Part shown: piece after piece, positions 26,002-34,942 of the stretch
Layout of the letters: each line of letters opens with the position of its first letter
Position numbering within the stretch: position 1 is the stretch's first letter
Notes under the pieces: model-generated
Told to the model about the DNA's origin: nothing
Databases searched by the model: none
The model's input: only the letters and a program-made list of their open reading frames with translations
Program-made: the position numbers and the translations under genes
Assembly: GCF_028682475.1 (NCBI RefSeq)
Contig: NZ_JANHLE010000032.1
Span: 1-61,501 of the forward strand
Origin: Pseudomonas putida
GTDB lineage: Bacteria; Pseudomonadota; Gammaproteobacteria; Pseudomonadales; Pseudomonadaceae
Direction of reading: 5' to 3'
DNA length: 61,501 bases

Positions 26002-26616
26002 ATGACCGCCGCAACCACCACCGAACGCGCCAGCCTGCGTTCGCAGCGCCTGAACCAGCTCACCCATGCCCCGCACACCGAGCTGGACGCCCTGGTCAAA
26101 TCCCACGCGCCGTTCGAAACCCGCGAAAGCTTCGCCCGCTTCGTCGTCGCCCAGTACCTGTTCCAGAACGAACTCAAGGCGCTGTACACCAACCCCGAGC
26201 TGATCGCCATCGTCCCGGACCTGGCCGAGCGCTGCCGCGCCGAACAGGCCGGTCTCGACCTGGCTGACCTCAACACCGAGATCCCCGCCGACTTCGCCGG
26301 CGCCGTGCACAACCCGAGCCTGGGTGAAGCCATGGGCTGGATCTTCGTTTCCGAAGGTTCCAAGCTCGGCGCGGCGTTCCTGATCAAGCGTGCGGTGGGC
26401 CTCGGCCTGTCCGACAGCTTCGGTGCCCGCCACCTGGGCGAACCGGCCGGTGGCCGTGCCGAGGGCTGGAAGCAATTCACCCGCATCCTCGACAGCCTGG
26501 AGCTGAGCCCTGAAGAAGAGGCCAAGGCCGAACAAGGCGCCGTGGCCGCATTCGAGCGCTTCACCGAACTGCTCAAACACGCTTACGCCACTGCGCCTAA
26601 AGCCGAACTGGCCTGA
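26002..26616 (+). CDS. hemO: Biliverdin-producing heme oxygenase (PigA/HemO type)
   Basis: 204-residue cytoplasmic enzyme that opens heme to biliverdin, iron and carbon monoxide. Candidate proximal ligand is His25 in APHTELDALVKSH, and the glycine-rich distal helix appears as GWIFVSEGSKLGAAFLIKR. Length and sequence pattern match bacterial heme oxygenases of Pseudomonas. AAGGA lies 7 bases before the ATG. It stands downstream of the ECF sigma/anti-sigma/TonB receptor genes with a REP pair and a separate palindrome in the 140-base gap, so it may have its own promoter. The next gene follows after 59 bases. Confidence 0.92.
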   Translation: MTAATTTERASLRSQRLNQLTHAPHTELDALVKSHAPFETRESFARFVVAQYLFQNELKALYTNPELIAIVPDLAERCRAEQAGLDLADLNTEIPADFAGAVHNPSLGEAMGWIFVSEGSKLGAAFLIKRAVGLGLSDSFGARHLGEPAGGRAEGWKQFTRILDSLELSPEEEAKAEQGAVAAFERFTELLKHAYATAPKAELA

Positions 26617-26625
26617 TGCGTCGTA

Positions 26626-26650
26626 CCCGGTTACCCTCGTGGTAACCGGG
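26626..26650. terminator. Hairpin after heme oxygenase gene
   Basis: CCCGGTTACC and GGTAACCGGG form a perfect 10-base stem with a 5-base loop. Only TT follows, so full termination is doubtful; it may attenuate or stabilise mRNA between hemO and the next gene. Confidence 0.6.
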
Positions 26651-26675
26651 CCTTACCCGTGCAACCGACGACCCC

Positions 26676-27101
26676 ATGACCCGCCCCTCTGCCTCGAAAC
26701 TCTCACGCGTGTTGTTTGGCCTTCTGGCCTACATCAGCCTGGCCATCGGTCTGGTTGCCATCGTCGTGCCCGGCTTGCCCACTACCGAGTTCATCCTCCT
26801 CGCCGCCTGGGCGGCGACCCGCAGTTCACCACGCCTGAGCGCCTGGCTGGAAAACCATCGGCTGTTCGGCCCGATCCTGCACAACTGGCGTAACGGCAAA
26901 GTCATCCAGCGGCGCGCCAAACTCAGCGCCACCGTCAGCATGCTGGTGTGCGCCAGCCTGATGCTGGTGTTCCTTGAGCATCGCTGGCCGGTATTTCTCG
27001 CCATTGGCGGCATGGCGTTGGGCAACCTGTGGATCTGGTCACGCCCGGAAGCCGCGCCGTTGAGCCTCGCCGACCGCTCATCGGCAAGCACTCATGGATA
27101 A
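26676..27101 (+). CDS. DUF454 (YbaN-like) inner-membrane protein
   Basis: 141-residue membrane protein. Hydrophobic segments lie at about 11-32 (LFGLLAYISLAIGLVAIVVPGLP) and 83-115 (two close helices). VVPGLPTTEF followed by the AAWAATRSSPRL region is the hallmark of the YbaN/DUF454 family, whose function is unknown. Genes of this family are often next to heme oxygenase genes in Pseudomonas, so a link with heme or iron is inferred from position. Starts 59 bases after hemO, with a hairpin in between. Confidence 0.85.
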   Translation: MTRPSASKLSRVLFGLLAYISLAIGLVAIVVPGLPTTEFILLAAWAATRSSPRLSAWLENHRLFGPILHNWRNGKVIQRRAKLSATVSMLVCASLMLVFLEHRWPVFLAIGGMALGNLWIWSRPEAAPLSLADRSSASTHG

Positions 27102-27201
27102 CGCTATAAAGCCGATGCCCTGTTATCGCTAAATGGATGTGGCGAATCGAACCTTGCTCCCGGTTCGCTCCCCTTCTGGCTTGTCTTTAGCGAGTACGTC
27201 C

Positions 27202-29340
27202 ATGTTCGACACGCTCTCCATCCGTCTGAAAATCGTGCTGCTCTCCGGCCTTTGCCTGCTCGGCGTGGTCGCGCTGGTCGTCGGCATCAACCTCTATCAA
27301 TCGCACCAGAGCGATGAACTGGTCGGCGAAGCCAGCACCACCATGCTGACCCGCAACGTCCAGGCGCTGCTTCAGGCCCGCGCCGGGGAAAAAGCCGAAA
27401 TGCTGCGGCGCACCTTCAGCGACAGCCAGACCGCCATCATTGCCCTCGCCGATCAGGTCCAGGACCTGCAGAAACTGGCCCGCGAGCGTGGCCTGAGCGC
27501 AGGCGATCTGCGCGAAGCGATCAACCAGAGCCTGGCCACCAGCTTCAAACGCAACCCGAAGGTGCTCGGTATCTGGCTGGCATTCGAACCCCAGGCCCTG
27601 GACGCTGACGACAGCTCGTTTGCCAACGATGCCAAGCACTTGAGCAACGAGAGCGGTCGTTTCGCCAGTTACTGGAGCCGCGCGCAAGGCGAGTCGTTGA
27701 ACACCGTGATCAGTGATACCGACCTGAACAAGACCGACATCAACCTCAGCGGCACGCCGTACAACGTCTGGTATACCTGCTCGCTCCACAGCACCCGGCC
27801 CTGCCTGCTGGAACCCTACTCCGATACCGTCGGCGGCAAGCAGGTGCTGATGACCAGCATCACCGTGCCACTGCTGCAAAACGGCAAGGTGATCGCCGTC
27901 GCCGGTGTCGACATTTCCCTCGACACACTCCAGGCCGCTGCCGCCAAGGCCCAGCAGGAGCTGTTCGACGGCGCCGGGCATTTGATGATCGTCGCGCCCA
28001 GCGGACTGCTGGCGGCCAACAGCGACGACGCCGCCAAGGTCGGCAAGAACATCGGCCAGACCCTGGGTCTGGAAGGCCAGCAGGCCGTGCAGAAGCTCGC
28101 CGCCAACCAGCCGCTGATTGTTGAGCAGGGCGAAACCATCCGCGCCCTCACCCCGGTGCAACCGACTGCCGACAGCAAGGCCTGGGGCATCGTCATCGAC
28201 TTGCCCCGGCAGGTGCTGCTGGCGGATGCCATCAGCCTGCAAAACACCCTTGAGCAGGCGCGTACCAGCGGTACCCTCAAGGTGGTGCTGTTCGCTACCC
28301 TGGCCGGCCTTGGCGGCCTGCTGGTGATGTGGCTGACCGCAACCGGCGTGACCCGCCCGCTCAATACCGTGGCCAGCATGCTCGAAGACATTGCCAGCGG
28401 TGACGGCGATCTTACCCAGCGCCTGCGCTACGCCCGCCAGGACGAACTGGGCCGCCTGACCTCGGGTTTCAACCGCTTCCTCGACAAACTGCAGCCGACC
28501 ATCGCCCAGATCAAGCAAAGCATCACCCAGGCGCGCAGCACTGCGGACCAGTCCTCGGCCATTGCCCAGCGCACCAGCGAGGGCATGCAGGTGCAGTTCC
28601 GTGAGATCGATCAGGTCGCCACCGCCTCCAACGAAATGAGCGCCACCGCCCACGACGTCGCCAACAGCGCCGCCAACGCCGCCAATGCCGCGCGTGGCGC
28701 CGACCGCTCGGCCAAGGACGGGATGGCAATCATCGAACGCAGCACCCGCGACATCACCTTGCTGGCTGGCGAGGTCAGCAAAGCAGTGACAGAAGTCGAA
28801 GTGCTGGCACAGAACAGCGAAAAGATCGGCTCGGTGCTGGAGGTGATCCGCAGCATCGCCGAACAGACCAACCTGCTGGCCCTCAACGCGGCCATCGAGG
28901 CGGCCCGCGCGGGCGAAAGCGGACGTGGCTTTGCCGTGGTCGCCGATGAGGTGCGCAATCTGGCCCGTCGCACCCAGGATTCGGTCGAAGAAATCCGTCA
29001 GGTGATCGAACGCATCCAGAGCAACACCCGCGAAGTGGTAGCGACCATGCATTCAAGCCATGGCAAGGCCCAGGAGAACGCCGGACAGATCCACCAGGCG
29101 GTCGAAGCCCTGGACCGGATCAGCGAGGCGGTGACGGTCATCAGCGACATGAACCTGCAGATCGCCAGTGCCGCCGAGCAGCAAAGCGCAGTGGCCGAAG
29201 AGGTCAATCGCAACGTCTCGGCGATCCGTGGGGTCACCGAAACATTGACCGGGCAAGCCGCTGAGTCGGCTCAGGTGAGCAGCCAGCTCAATACCCTGTC
29301 GTCTCAGCAGATGGCGCTGATGGATCAGTTCAGGGTTTGA
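27202..29340 (+). CDS. Methyl-accepting chemotaxis protein with double-CACHE-type sensor
   Basis: 712-residue chemoreceptor. The first membrane helix is at about 9-30, a periplasmic sensor covers 31-357 and has the size and pattern of a double CACHE domain (KVLGIWLAFEP, YNVWYTCSLHS, VAGVDISLD), the second helix is at about 359-381, then HAMP (TRPLNTVASMLEDIASGDGD) and a signalling domain with the invariant tip IAEQTNLLALNAAIEAARAG near 550-570. No CheR/CheB docking pentapeptide is seen at the C-terminus. The start at 27202 gives a normal short cytoplasmic tail; the frame is open to 27133. The ligand cannot be told from the sequence. Confidence 0.92.
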   Translation: MFDTLSIRLKIVLLSGLCLLGVVALVVGINLYQSHQSDELVGEASTTMLTRNVQALLQARAGEKAEMLRRTFSDSQTAIIALADQVQDLQKLARERGLSAGDLREAINQSLATSFKRNPKVLGIWLAFEPQALDADDSSFANDAKHLSNESGRFASYWSRAQGESLNTVISDTDLNKTDINLSGTPYNVWYTCSLHSTRPCLLEPYSDTVGGKQVLMTSITVPLLQNGKVIAVAGVDISLDTLQAAAAKAQQELFDGAGHLMIVAPSGLLAANSDDAAKVGKNIGQTLGLEGQQAVQKLAANQPLIVEQGETIRALTPVQPTADSKAWGIVIDLPRQVLLADAISLQNTLEQARTSGTLKVVLFATLAGLGGLLVMWLTATGVTRPLNTVASMLEDIASGDGDLTQRLRYARQDELGRLTSGFNRFLDKLQPTIAQIKQSITQARSTADQSSAIAQRTSEGMQVQFREIDQVATASNEMSATAHDVANSAANAANAARGADRSAKDGMAIIERSTRDITLLAGEVSKAVTEVEVLAQNSEKIGSVLEVIRSIAEQTNLLALNAAIEAARAGESGRGFAVVADEVRNLARRTQDSVEEIRQVIERIQSNTREVVATMHSSHGKAQENAGQIHQAVEALDRISEAVTVISDMNLQIASAAEQQSAVAEEVNRNVSAIRGVTETLTGQAAESAQVSSQLNTLSSQQMALMDQFRV

Positions 29341-29365
29341 GCTGGGCGCTGCACAAGGTCGTCGA

Positions 29366-30154
29366 TCAATACTTCAGGTCGATCTTGCCGGCGCTCACCG
29401 TATGCATGTCATTGAGGAACTTGAACGTGAATTCAGCCTTGAAGGTCCGCTCTTGCTTGTTCCATTCGACCTTCTGCAGGCTGTATTCACTGGCGAGCAA
29501 AAGCTGTTGACCTTTGATGAAGAACGCAACGCCTCCGAGTTCAGGAGCAGCATTGGATATACGCAACATTATCCCTTGCTTCCCTGATTCCGCCCCATCA
29601 ACGGCCTGCTCGGCTATCAGCCTGTGGAAATCGGGGCCTGCCTCTACAAACAGGGGACTGGAGGATTGAAACGCGCCGTAGCCCGGGAACACCGGCGGAG
29701 CCACGGTGGCCGACACTGTACCTGCTACAGCCTTGACGCTCTTCTGGTCACTGAGCTCGCCATAGCTTAATTTCAACGCCCCGCCCGTGACTTTGTACTC
29801 CCTGGATTCGAACTGAACGCTGAACCCGAATTCAATCTCCACTGACTGTTTGTTTTTACCCCACGCAAAGCCCAACAGCTTCACACTTTGCGCATAGCCT
29901 CCTGCATCCCTTGTGAGGAAAGCCGCCCGGATACCTTTAGCCCCGGTTGCGATTGAGGTGTCAAAGGGAATTCTCAGAAAGATCGCCTCGAACTGGTCTG
30001 CTTCACCTTGCTGCGCCCAGATGTGAAGCTCGCCATTCAGCTTGTAAACATCAAAGTCGGTAGCGTTGAAGTACTTAGCCTCTGAATCAGGCAGATCCAG
30101 TGTCGCGGTGAGATTACCGATGGGCAGGTCGGTCTTCAGATCAGTGCTTGTCAT
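29366..30154 (-). CDS. Hypothetical protein with possible two-fold internal repeat
   Basis: 262 residues, no family recognised, no signal peptide or membrane helix. The chain is rich in beta-type alternation and Phe/Tyr/Lys. The two halves have a similar layout: KQSVEIEFGFSVQFE then GGALKLSY in the first half (about 110-140), and KQERTFKAEFTFKF then AGKIDLKY at the end. A central Pro/Gly linker (APPVFPGYGAFQSSSP) separates them. One 60-base line counts 47% GC, well below neighbours, suggesting recent acquisition. The ATG at 30154 has GAGAG nearby; a TTG at 30184 is the other option. It converges with the chemoreceptor gene across 25 bases. Confidence 0.6.
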   Translation of the reverse strand: MTSTDLKTDLPIGNLTATLDLPDSEAKYFNATDFDVYKLNGELHIWAQQGEADQFEAIFLRIPFDTSIATGAKGIRAAFLTRDAGGYAQSVKLLGFAWGKNKQSVEIEFGFSVQFESREYKVTGGALKLSYGELSDQKSVKAVAGTVSATVAPPVFPGYGAFQSSSPLFVEAGPDFHRLIAEQAVDGAESGKQGIMLRISNAAPELGGVAFFIKGQQLLLASEYSLQKVEWNKQERTFKAEFTFKFLNDMHTVSAGKIDLKY

Positions 30155-30288
30155 GGGGGGCTCTCGCCAATCGTCGCTTATCAATGGCCACCACTGTATG
30201 GCGACCGCCAGAGACCCGACGGTAGGCGTTTGGCTTGCCCCCCCACAACTGGCAAAAATGCCAGGTACGCGTGGACCAAAGCAGCAGG

Positions 30289-31716
30289 TTACAAGCTCAA
30301 CATCCCGCTATAGAGCGCGTAAGCTGCCACCCCCGCCCCCACCAGCACCGCTGCAAAGATCAGCTTCTCCCAATGGGTGAACAACGTCTGGCCCTGCTCA
30401 TGCTTGGCCCGGGCAAACAGGATCACCCCCGGCGCATACAACAGGGCCGACAGCAGCAGGTACTTCAAGCCGCCGGCATACAGCAGCCAGATCGCATAGA
30501 CCAGGGCGACCCCGGCGATCAGCACGTCTTTGCGCCGCTGGCCGGCAAGACCTTGATACGTCTCGCCGCGCACCGCCAACAACACCGCATACGCCGCCGA
30601 CCACAAATAAGGCACCAGAATCATCGACGACGCCAGGTAGATCAGGCTGGTATAGGTGCCGGCCGAGAACAACGTGATCAGCAAAAACAGCTGAATCATG
30701 ATGTTGGTCATCCACAGTGCATTGGCTGGCACGTGGTTGGCATTTTCCTTGGCCAGAAAACGCGGCATGGTCTTGTCACGGGCGGTGGCGAAGAGGATCT
30801 CGGCGCAGAGCAGGGCCCAGGACAACAAGGCACCGAGCAACGAAATCGCCAGGCCGATGCTGATCAGCAAAGCCCCCCAGGGGCCGACGATATGCTCCAG
30901 CACCGAGGCCAGTGAAGGGTTGTGCAAGGCCGCCAGCTCCGGCTGGGTCATGACCCCCAGCGACAGCACGTTAACCATCACCAGCAAGGCCAGCACACCA
31001 ATGAAGCCGATCACCGTGGCCTTGCCCACGTCCGAGCGCTTCTGCGCCCTGCCCGAATAGACACTGGCGCCCTCAATGCCGATGAATACGAACACGGTGA
31101 CCAGCATCATGTTGCGCACCTGATCGAGCACGGTGCCGAATTTCGGGTTGCCCAGCCCCCAGATATCGCGGGTGAAGATATCAGCCCGGAACGCCACCGC
31201 GGCGATGACGATGAACATCACCAGCGGCACGATTTTGGCCACGGTGGTCACCTGATTGATGAACGCTGCCTCCTTGATCCCGCGTAGTACCAGAAAGTGC
31301 ACGGCCCACAGCAGCAACGAAGCGCAGGCAATGGCAATCGGCGTGTTGCCCTCGCCGAACACCGGAAAATACAAACCCAGGGTGCTGAACAACAGCACGA
31401 AGTAACCAACGTTACCCAGCCAGGCACTGATCCAGTAGCCCCAGGCCGACGAGAACCCCATGTAGTCGCCGAAGCCGGCCTTGGCGTAGGCATACACCCC
31501 CGAGTCGAGCTCCGGTTTGCGATTGGCCAGGGTCTGAAACACGAACGCCAGGGCGAGCATGCCCACCGCCGTGATTCCCCAGCCGATCAGCACCGCACCG
31601 ACGTCAGCGCGAGCAGCCATGTTCTGCGGCAGGGAGAAAATCCCGCCACCGATCATCGAGCCGACCACCAGGGCGATCAACGCCCCCAGGTGCAGTTTTT
31701 GTCCAGGTTCGGACAT
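30289..31716 (-). CDS. Arginine:ornithine antiporter paralogue (second ArcD-like protein)
   Basis: 475-residue APC-family antiporter with about 12-13 membrane helices. It carries the family start LGALIALVVGSMIGGGIFSLPQNMA. By eye it agrees with the ArcD encoded divergently at 32158 in about 98 of the first 104 aligned residues, but falls to roughly 70-80% later. It should exchange arginine or a related amino acid for ornithine across the inner membrane. AAGGGGAA lies 5 bases before the ATG at 31716. Not in the arcDABC transcript; no ANR box was found on its side. Confidence 0.88.
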   Translation of the reverse strand: MSEPGQKLHLGALIALVVGSMIGGGIFSLPQNMAARADVGAVLIGWGITAVGMLALAFVFQTLANRKPELDSGVYAYAKAGFGDYMGFSSAWGYWISAWLGNVGYFVLLFSTLGLYFPVFGEGNTPIAIACASLLLWAVHFLVLRGIKEAAFINQVTTVAKIVPLVMFIVIAAVAFRADIFTRDIWGLGNPKFGTVLDQVRNMMLVTVFVFIGIEGASVYSGRAQKRSDVGKATVIGFIGVLALLVMVNVLSLGVMTQPELAALHNPSLASVLEHIVGPWGALLISIGLAISLLGALLSWALLCAEILFATARDKTMPRFLAKENANHVPANALWMTNIMIQLFLLITLFSAGTYTSLIYLASSMILVPYLWSAAYAVLLAVRGETYQGLAGQRRKDVLIAGVALVYAIWLLYAGGLKYLLLSALLYAPGVILFARAKHEQGQTLFTHWEKLIFAAVLVGAGVAAYALYSGMLSL

Positions 31717-32157
31717 GAAATTCCCCTTTCTGTCTTGTCTTTGTAACCTCAGAGGCACACCCTGAGTTAAATATATGCACAGTCTAGGCGTTTATAGATA
31801 TTCCGTCTTTAAAACTATAGCCATCATAACTATGACGTCTATGCCAGACATACTAAATGGTGAGTTTTGTGCACTATTCCCGTCCCCTCAAGTAAATAAG
31901 AAAAAATCTCGTCAAAAATTTGCGAAAGCTGTGAAACGGGCTAGCTTCATATCTCGCAGGCTGTCAGAGCGAATGCTCTAAACACCATGGAGGTGCCTGT
32001 GCACGAGGCTTGTAGCATGTGCCATCGGCATACTCCGGGGGAGCTCTTTCAGTCAAGGACAGCAACGGATCGCCCTATTAACTGACCTGAATCAGCTTAT
32101 GAAAACGTCGCTGGATTTACTCTAGCGTCATCTCTTCTCCTGATACGGAGTTATTCG
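31717..32157. other. Divergent spacer between the two arcD genes
   Basis: 441 bases, AT-rich on the left (31740-31940). It holds the ANR-type box at 32082-32095 and the arcD promoter. A 68-codon plus-strand frame (31775-31981) has no ribosome site or recognisable product and is not called. No REP element is present. Confidence 0.6.
32082..32123 (+). promoter_or_regulatory. ANR-type box and -10 of the arcDABC promoter
   Basis: CTGAC-N4-ATCAG (32082-32095) is a close match to the ANR/FNR half-site pair TTGAC-N4-ATCAG known from arcD of P. aeruginosa. A TACTCT at 32118-32123 sits where a -10 should be for a class II ANR promoter centred about 41 bases before the start of transcription. Oxygen limitation should induce the operon. 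Confidence 0.7.
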
Positions 32158-33585
32158 ATGTCAGACGCTCCCGGAAAACTACGACTTGGTGCCCTGGTCG
32201 CACTTGTAGTCGGCTCTATGATCGGCGGCGGGATCTTTTCGCTACCGCAAAACATGGCTGCCAGTGCTGATGTCGGCGCTGTACTGATTGGCTGGGGTAT
32301 CACGGCCATCGGTATGCTGACCCTGGCCTTTGTGTTCCAGACCCTGGCCAACCGAAAGCCGGACCTGGACGGCGGGGTGTATGCCTACGCCAAGGCCGGA
32401 TTCGGCGATTACATGGGCTTCTCGTCAGCCTGGGGCTACTGGATCAGCGCCTGGCTGGGCAACGTCGGTTACTTCGTCCTGCTGTTCAGCACCCTGGGGT
32501 ACTTCTTCCCGATCTTTGGCGAGGGCAACACCCCGGCCGCGATCATCGGCGCCTCAGTGTTGCTCTGGGCCGTGCACTTCCTGGTACTGCGCGGGATCAA
32601 GGAAGCGGCCTTCATCAACCTGGTCACCACGGTTGCCAAGGTCGTGCCGCTGGCGCTGTTCATCCTGATCGCCGTGTTCGCCTTCAAGCTGGACATCTTC
32701 ACCGCTGACATCTGGGGCACCATGAACCCGGACCTGGGCAGCGTGATGAACCAGGTGCGCAACATGATGCTGGTCACCGTCTGGGTGTTCATCGGTATCG
32801 AGGGCGCGAGCATCTTCTCGGCCCGGGCGGAAAAGCGTTCCGACGTGGGTAAGGCAACGGTCATCGGCTTCATCACCGTGCTGCTGTTCCTGGTCCTGGT
32901 CAACGTGCTGTCGCTGGGCATCATGACTCAACCTGAGCTGGCCAAACTGCAGAACCCGTCGATGGCCGCCGTGCTTGAGCACGTCGTCGGTCACTGGGGC
33001 GCGGTGCTGATCAGCGTCGGCCTGATCATCTCGCTGCTCGGTGCCCTGCTGTCCTGGGTACTGCTGTGCGCCGAGATCATGTTCGCCGCCGCCAAAGACC
33101 ACACCATGCCGGAGTTCCTGCGCCGCGAGAACGCCAACCATGTACCGGCCAATGCCCTGTGGCTGACCAACGCCATGGTGCAGATCTTCCTGGTCATCAC
33201 CCTGTTCTCGGCCAGTACCTACCTGTCGCTGATCTACCTCGCCACCTCGATGATCCTGGTGCCTTACCTGTGGTCGGCGGCCTATGCCTTCCTGCTGGCA
33301 TGGCGCAGCGAAACCTACGAGCAAGCCCTGGCCGAACGCAAGAAAGACCTGATCATCGGCGGCATCGCCCTGGTCTACGCGATCTGGCTGCTGTACGCCG
33401 GTGGCGTCAAATACCTGCTGCTCTCGGCCCTGCTCTATGCCCCTGGCGTGATCCTGTTCGCCAAGGCCAAGCGCGAGGTCGGCCAACCGATTTTTACCAA
33501 CGTGGAGAAGCTGCTTTTCGCCGCCGTGGTCATTGGCGCCCTGGTGGCTGCCTATGGCCTCTACGACGGCTTCCTGACTCTGTAA
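32158..33585 (+). CDS. arcD: Arginine:ornithine antiporter ArcD
   Basis: 475-residue inner-membrane exchanger of the APC family; takes up arginine and exports ornithine for the arginine deiminase pathway. GSMIGGGIFSLPQNMA near the N-terminus is the family's substrate-binding loop of helix 1; about 12 further hydrophobic segments follow. First gene of arcDABC, with an ANR-type box 62 bases upstream, and arcA starting 31 bases after its stop. Confidence 0.95.
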   Translation: MSDAPGKLRLGALVALVVGSMIGGGIFSLPQNMAASADVGAVLIGWGITAIGMLTLAFVFQTLANRKPDLDGGVYAYAKAGFGDYMGFSSAWGYWISAWLGNVGYFVLLFSTLGYFFPIFGEGNTPAAIIGASVLLWAVHFLVLRGIKEAAFINLVTTVAKVVPLALFILIAVFAFKLDIFTADIWGTMNPDLGSVMNQVRNMMLVTVWVFIGIEGASIFSARAEKRSDVGKATVIGFITVLLFLVLVNVLSLGIMTQPELAKLQNPSMAAVLEHVVGHWGAVLISVGLIISLLGALLSWVLLCAEIMFAAAKDHTMPEFLRRENANHVPANALWLTNAMVQIFLVITLFSASTYLSLIYLATSMILVPYLWSAAYAFLLAWRSETYEQALAERKKDLIIGGIALVYAIWLLYAGGVKYLLLSALLYAPGVILFAKAKREVGQPIFTNVEKLLFAAVVIGALVAAYGLYDGFLTL

Positions 33586-33616
33586 CCCCCGTATTCGCAA
33601 CTTGGAGGAAATAACC

Positions 33617-34873
33617 ATGTCCACGGAAAAAGTTAAGTACGGCGTACATTCCGAAGCCGGCAAACTGCGCAAAGTGATGGTCTGTTCCCCTGGCCTGGCG
33701 CACCAGCGCCTGACGCCGAGCAACTGCGACGAGCTGCTGTTCGACGACGTCATCTGGGTCAACCAGGCCAAGCGCGACCACTTCGATTTCGTCACCAAAA
33801 TGCGTGAACGCGGCATCGAAGTGCTGGAAATGCACAATCTGCTGACCGATATCGTTGCCATTCCCGAAGCGCTCAAATGGATCCTTGACCGCAAACTCAC
33901 CGATGACACCGTCGGCGTGGGCCTGAAAAACGAGGTACGCAGCTGGCTCGAAGGCCTTGAGCCACGCCACCTGGCCGAGTTCCTGATCGGCGGTGTGGCC
34001 GGTGAAGACCTGCCGGAAAGCGATGGCGCCAGCGTGATCAAGATGTACCGCGACTACCTGGGCCACTCCAGCTTCCTGCTCGACCCACTGCCAAACACCC
34101 AGTTCACCCGTGACAACACTTGCTGGATCTACGGTGGCGTGACGCTGAACCCGATGTACTGGCCAGCGCGACGTCAGGAAACCCTGCTGACCACCGCCAT
34201 CTACAAGTTCCACCCTGAGTTCACCGGTGCCGACTTCGAAATCTGGTACGGCGATCCGGACAAGGACCACGGCAAGTCGACCCTGGAAGGCGGCGACGTC
34301 ATGCCGATCGGCAACGGCGTGGTATTGATCGGCATGGGCGAGCGCACCTCGCGTCAAGCTATCGGCCAACTGGCTCAGTCGCTGTTCGCCAAAGGCGCGG
34401 TGGAAAAAGTGGTAGTTGCCGGCCTGCCAAAATCCCGTGCAGCAATGCACCTGGATACCGTGTTCAGCTTCTGCGACCGCGACCTGGTGACGGTATTCCC
34501 TGAAGTCGTCAAGGAAATCGTACCGTTCGTCATCACTCCAGATGAGAGCAAGCCTTACGGCATGTACGTACGCCGCGAGGACAAAACCTTCCTCGACGTG
34601 GTCGCCGAATCGCTCAAGCTGAAGAAACTGCGCGTCGTCGAAACCGGCGGCAATAGCTTCGCCGCCGAACGCGAACAGTGGGATGACGGCAACAACGTGG
34701 TGGCCGTGGAGCCTGGTGTGGTCATCGGTTATGACCGCAACACCTACACCAACACCCTGCTGCGCAAGGCCGGTGTCGAAGTCATCACCATCAGCGCCGG
34801 CGAACTGGGCCGCGGTCGCGGCGGCGGTCACTGCATGACCTGCCCAATCGTTCGCGACCCTATCGACTACTAA
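33617..34873 (+). CDS. arcA: Arginine deiminase
   Basis: 418-residue enzyme that hydrolyses arginine to citrulline and ammonia. The guanidine-binding and catalytic motifs FTRDNTCW, GGDVMPIGNG and GRGRGGGHCMTCPI (nucleophile Cys406) are present. GGAGGAA lies 7 bases before the ATG at 33617. Second gene of arcDABC. A GC-rich hairpin follows before arcB. Confidence 0.97.
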   Translation: MSTEKVKYGVHSEAGKLRKVMVCSPGLAHQRLTPSNCDELLFDDVIWVNQAKRDHFDFVTKMRERGIEVLEMHNLLTDIVAIPEALKWILDRKLTDDTVGVGLKNEVRSWLEGLEPRHLAEFLIGGVAGEDLPESDGASVIKMYRDYLGHSSFLLDPLPNTQFTRDNTCWIYGGVTLNPMYWPARRQETLLTTAIYKFHPEFTGADFEIWYGDPDKDHGKSTLEGGDVMPIGNGVVLIGMGERTSRQAIGQLAQSLFAKGAVEKVVVAGLPKSRAAMHLDTVFSFCDRDLVTVFPEVVKEIVPFVITPDESKPYGMYVRREDKTFLDVVAESLKLKKLRVVETGGNSFAAEREQWDDGNNVVAVEPGVVIGYDRNTYTNTLLRKAGVEVITISAGELGRGRGGGHCMTCPIVRDPIDY

Positions 34874-34884
34874 ACGACCATCAA

Positions 34885-34914
34885 CCCGGCCGCGCCCATC
34901 CGGCGCCGGCCGGG
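34885..34914 (+). repeat. Hairpin between arcA and arcB
   Basis: CCCGGCCG and CGGCCGGG form a perfect 8-base stem with a 14-base GC-rich loop and no T run. In arc operons such structures mark mRNA processing points that favour the upstream arcA message. Confidence 0.55.
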
Positions 34915-34942
34915 CCGATCACCGAATCCAAGGAGAATCATC

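Noticed and set aside
31775..31981. 68-codon frame between the two arcD genes
   Set aside because: AT-rich spacer, no ribosome site, no hydrophobic or conserved pattern; more likely promoter DNA.
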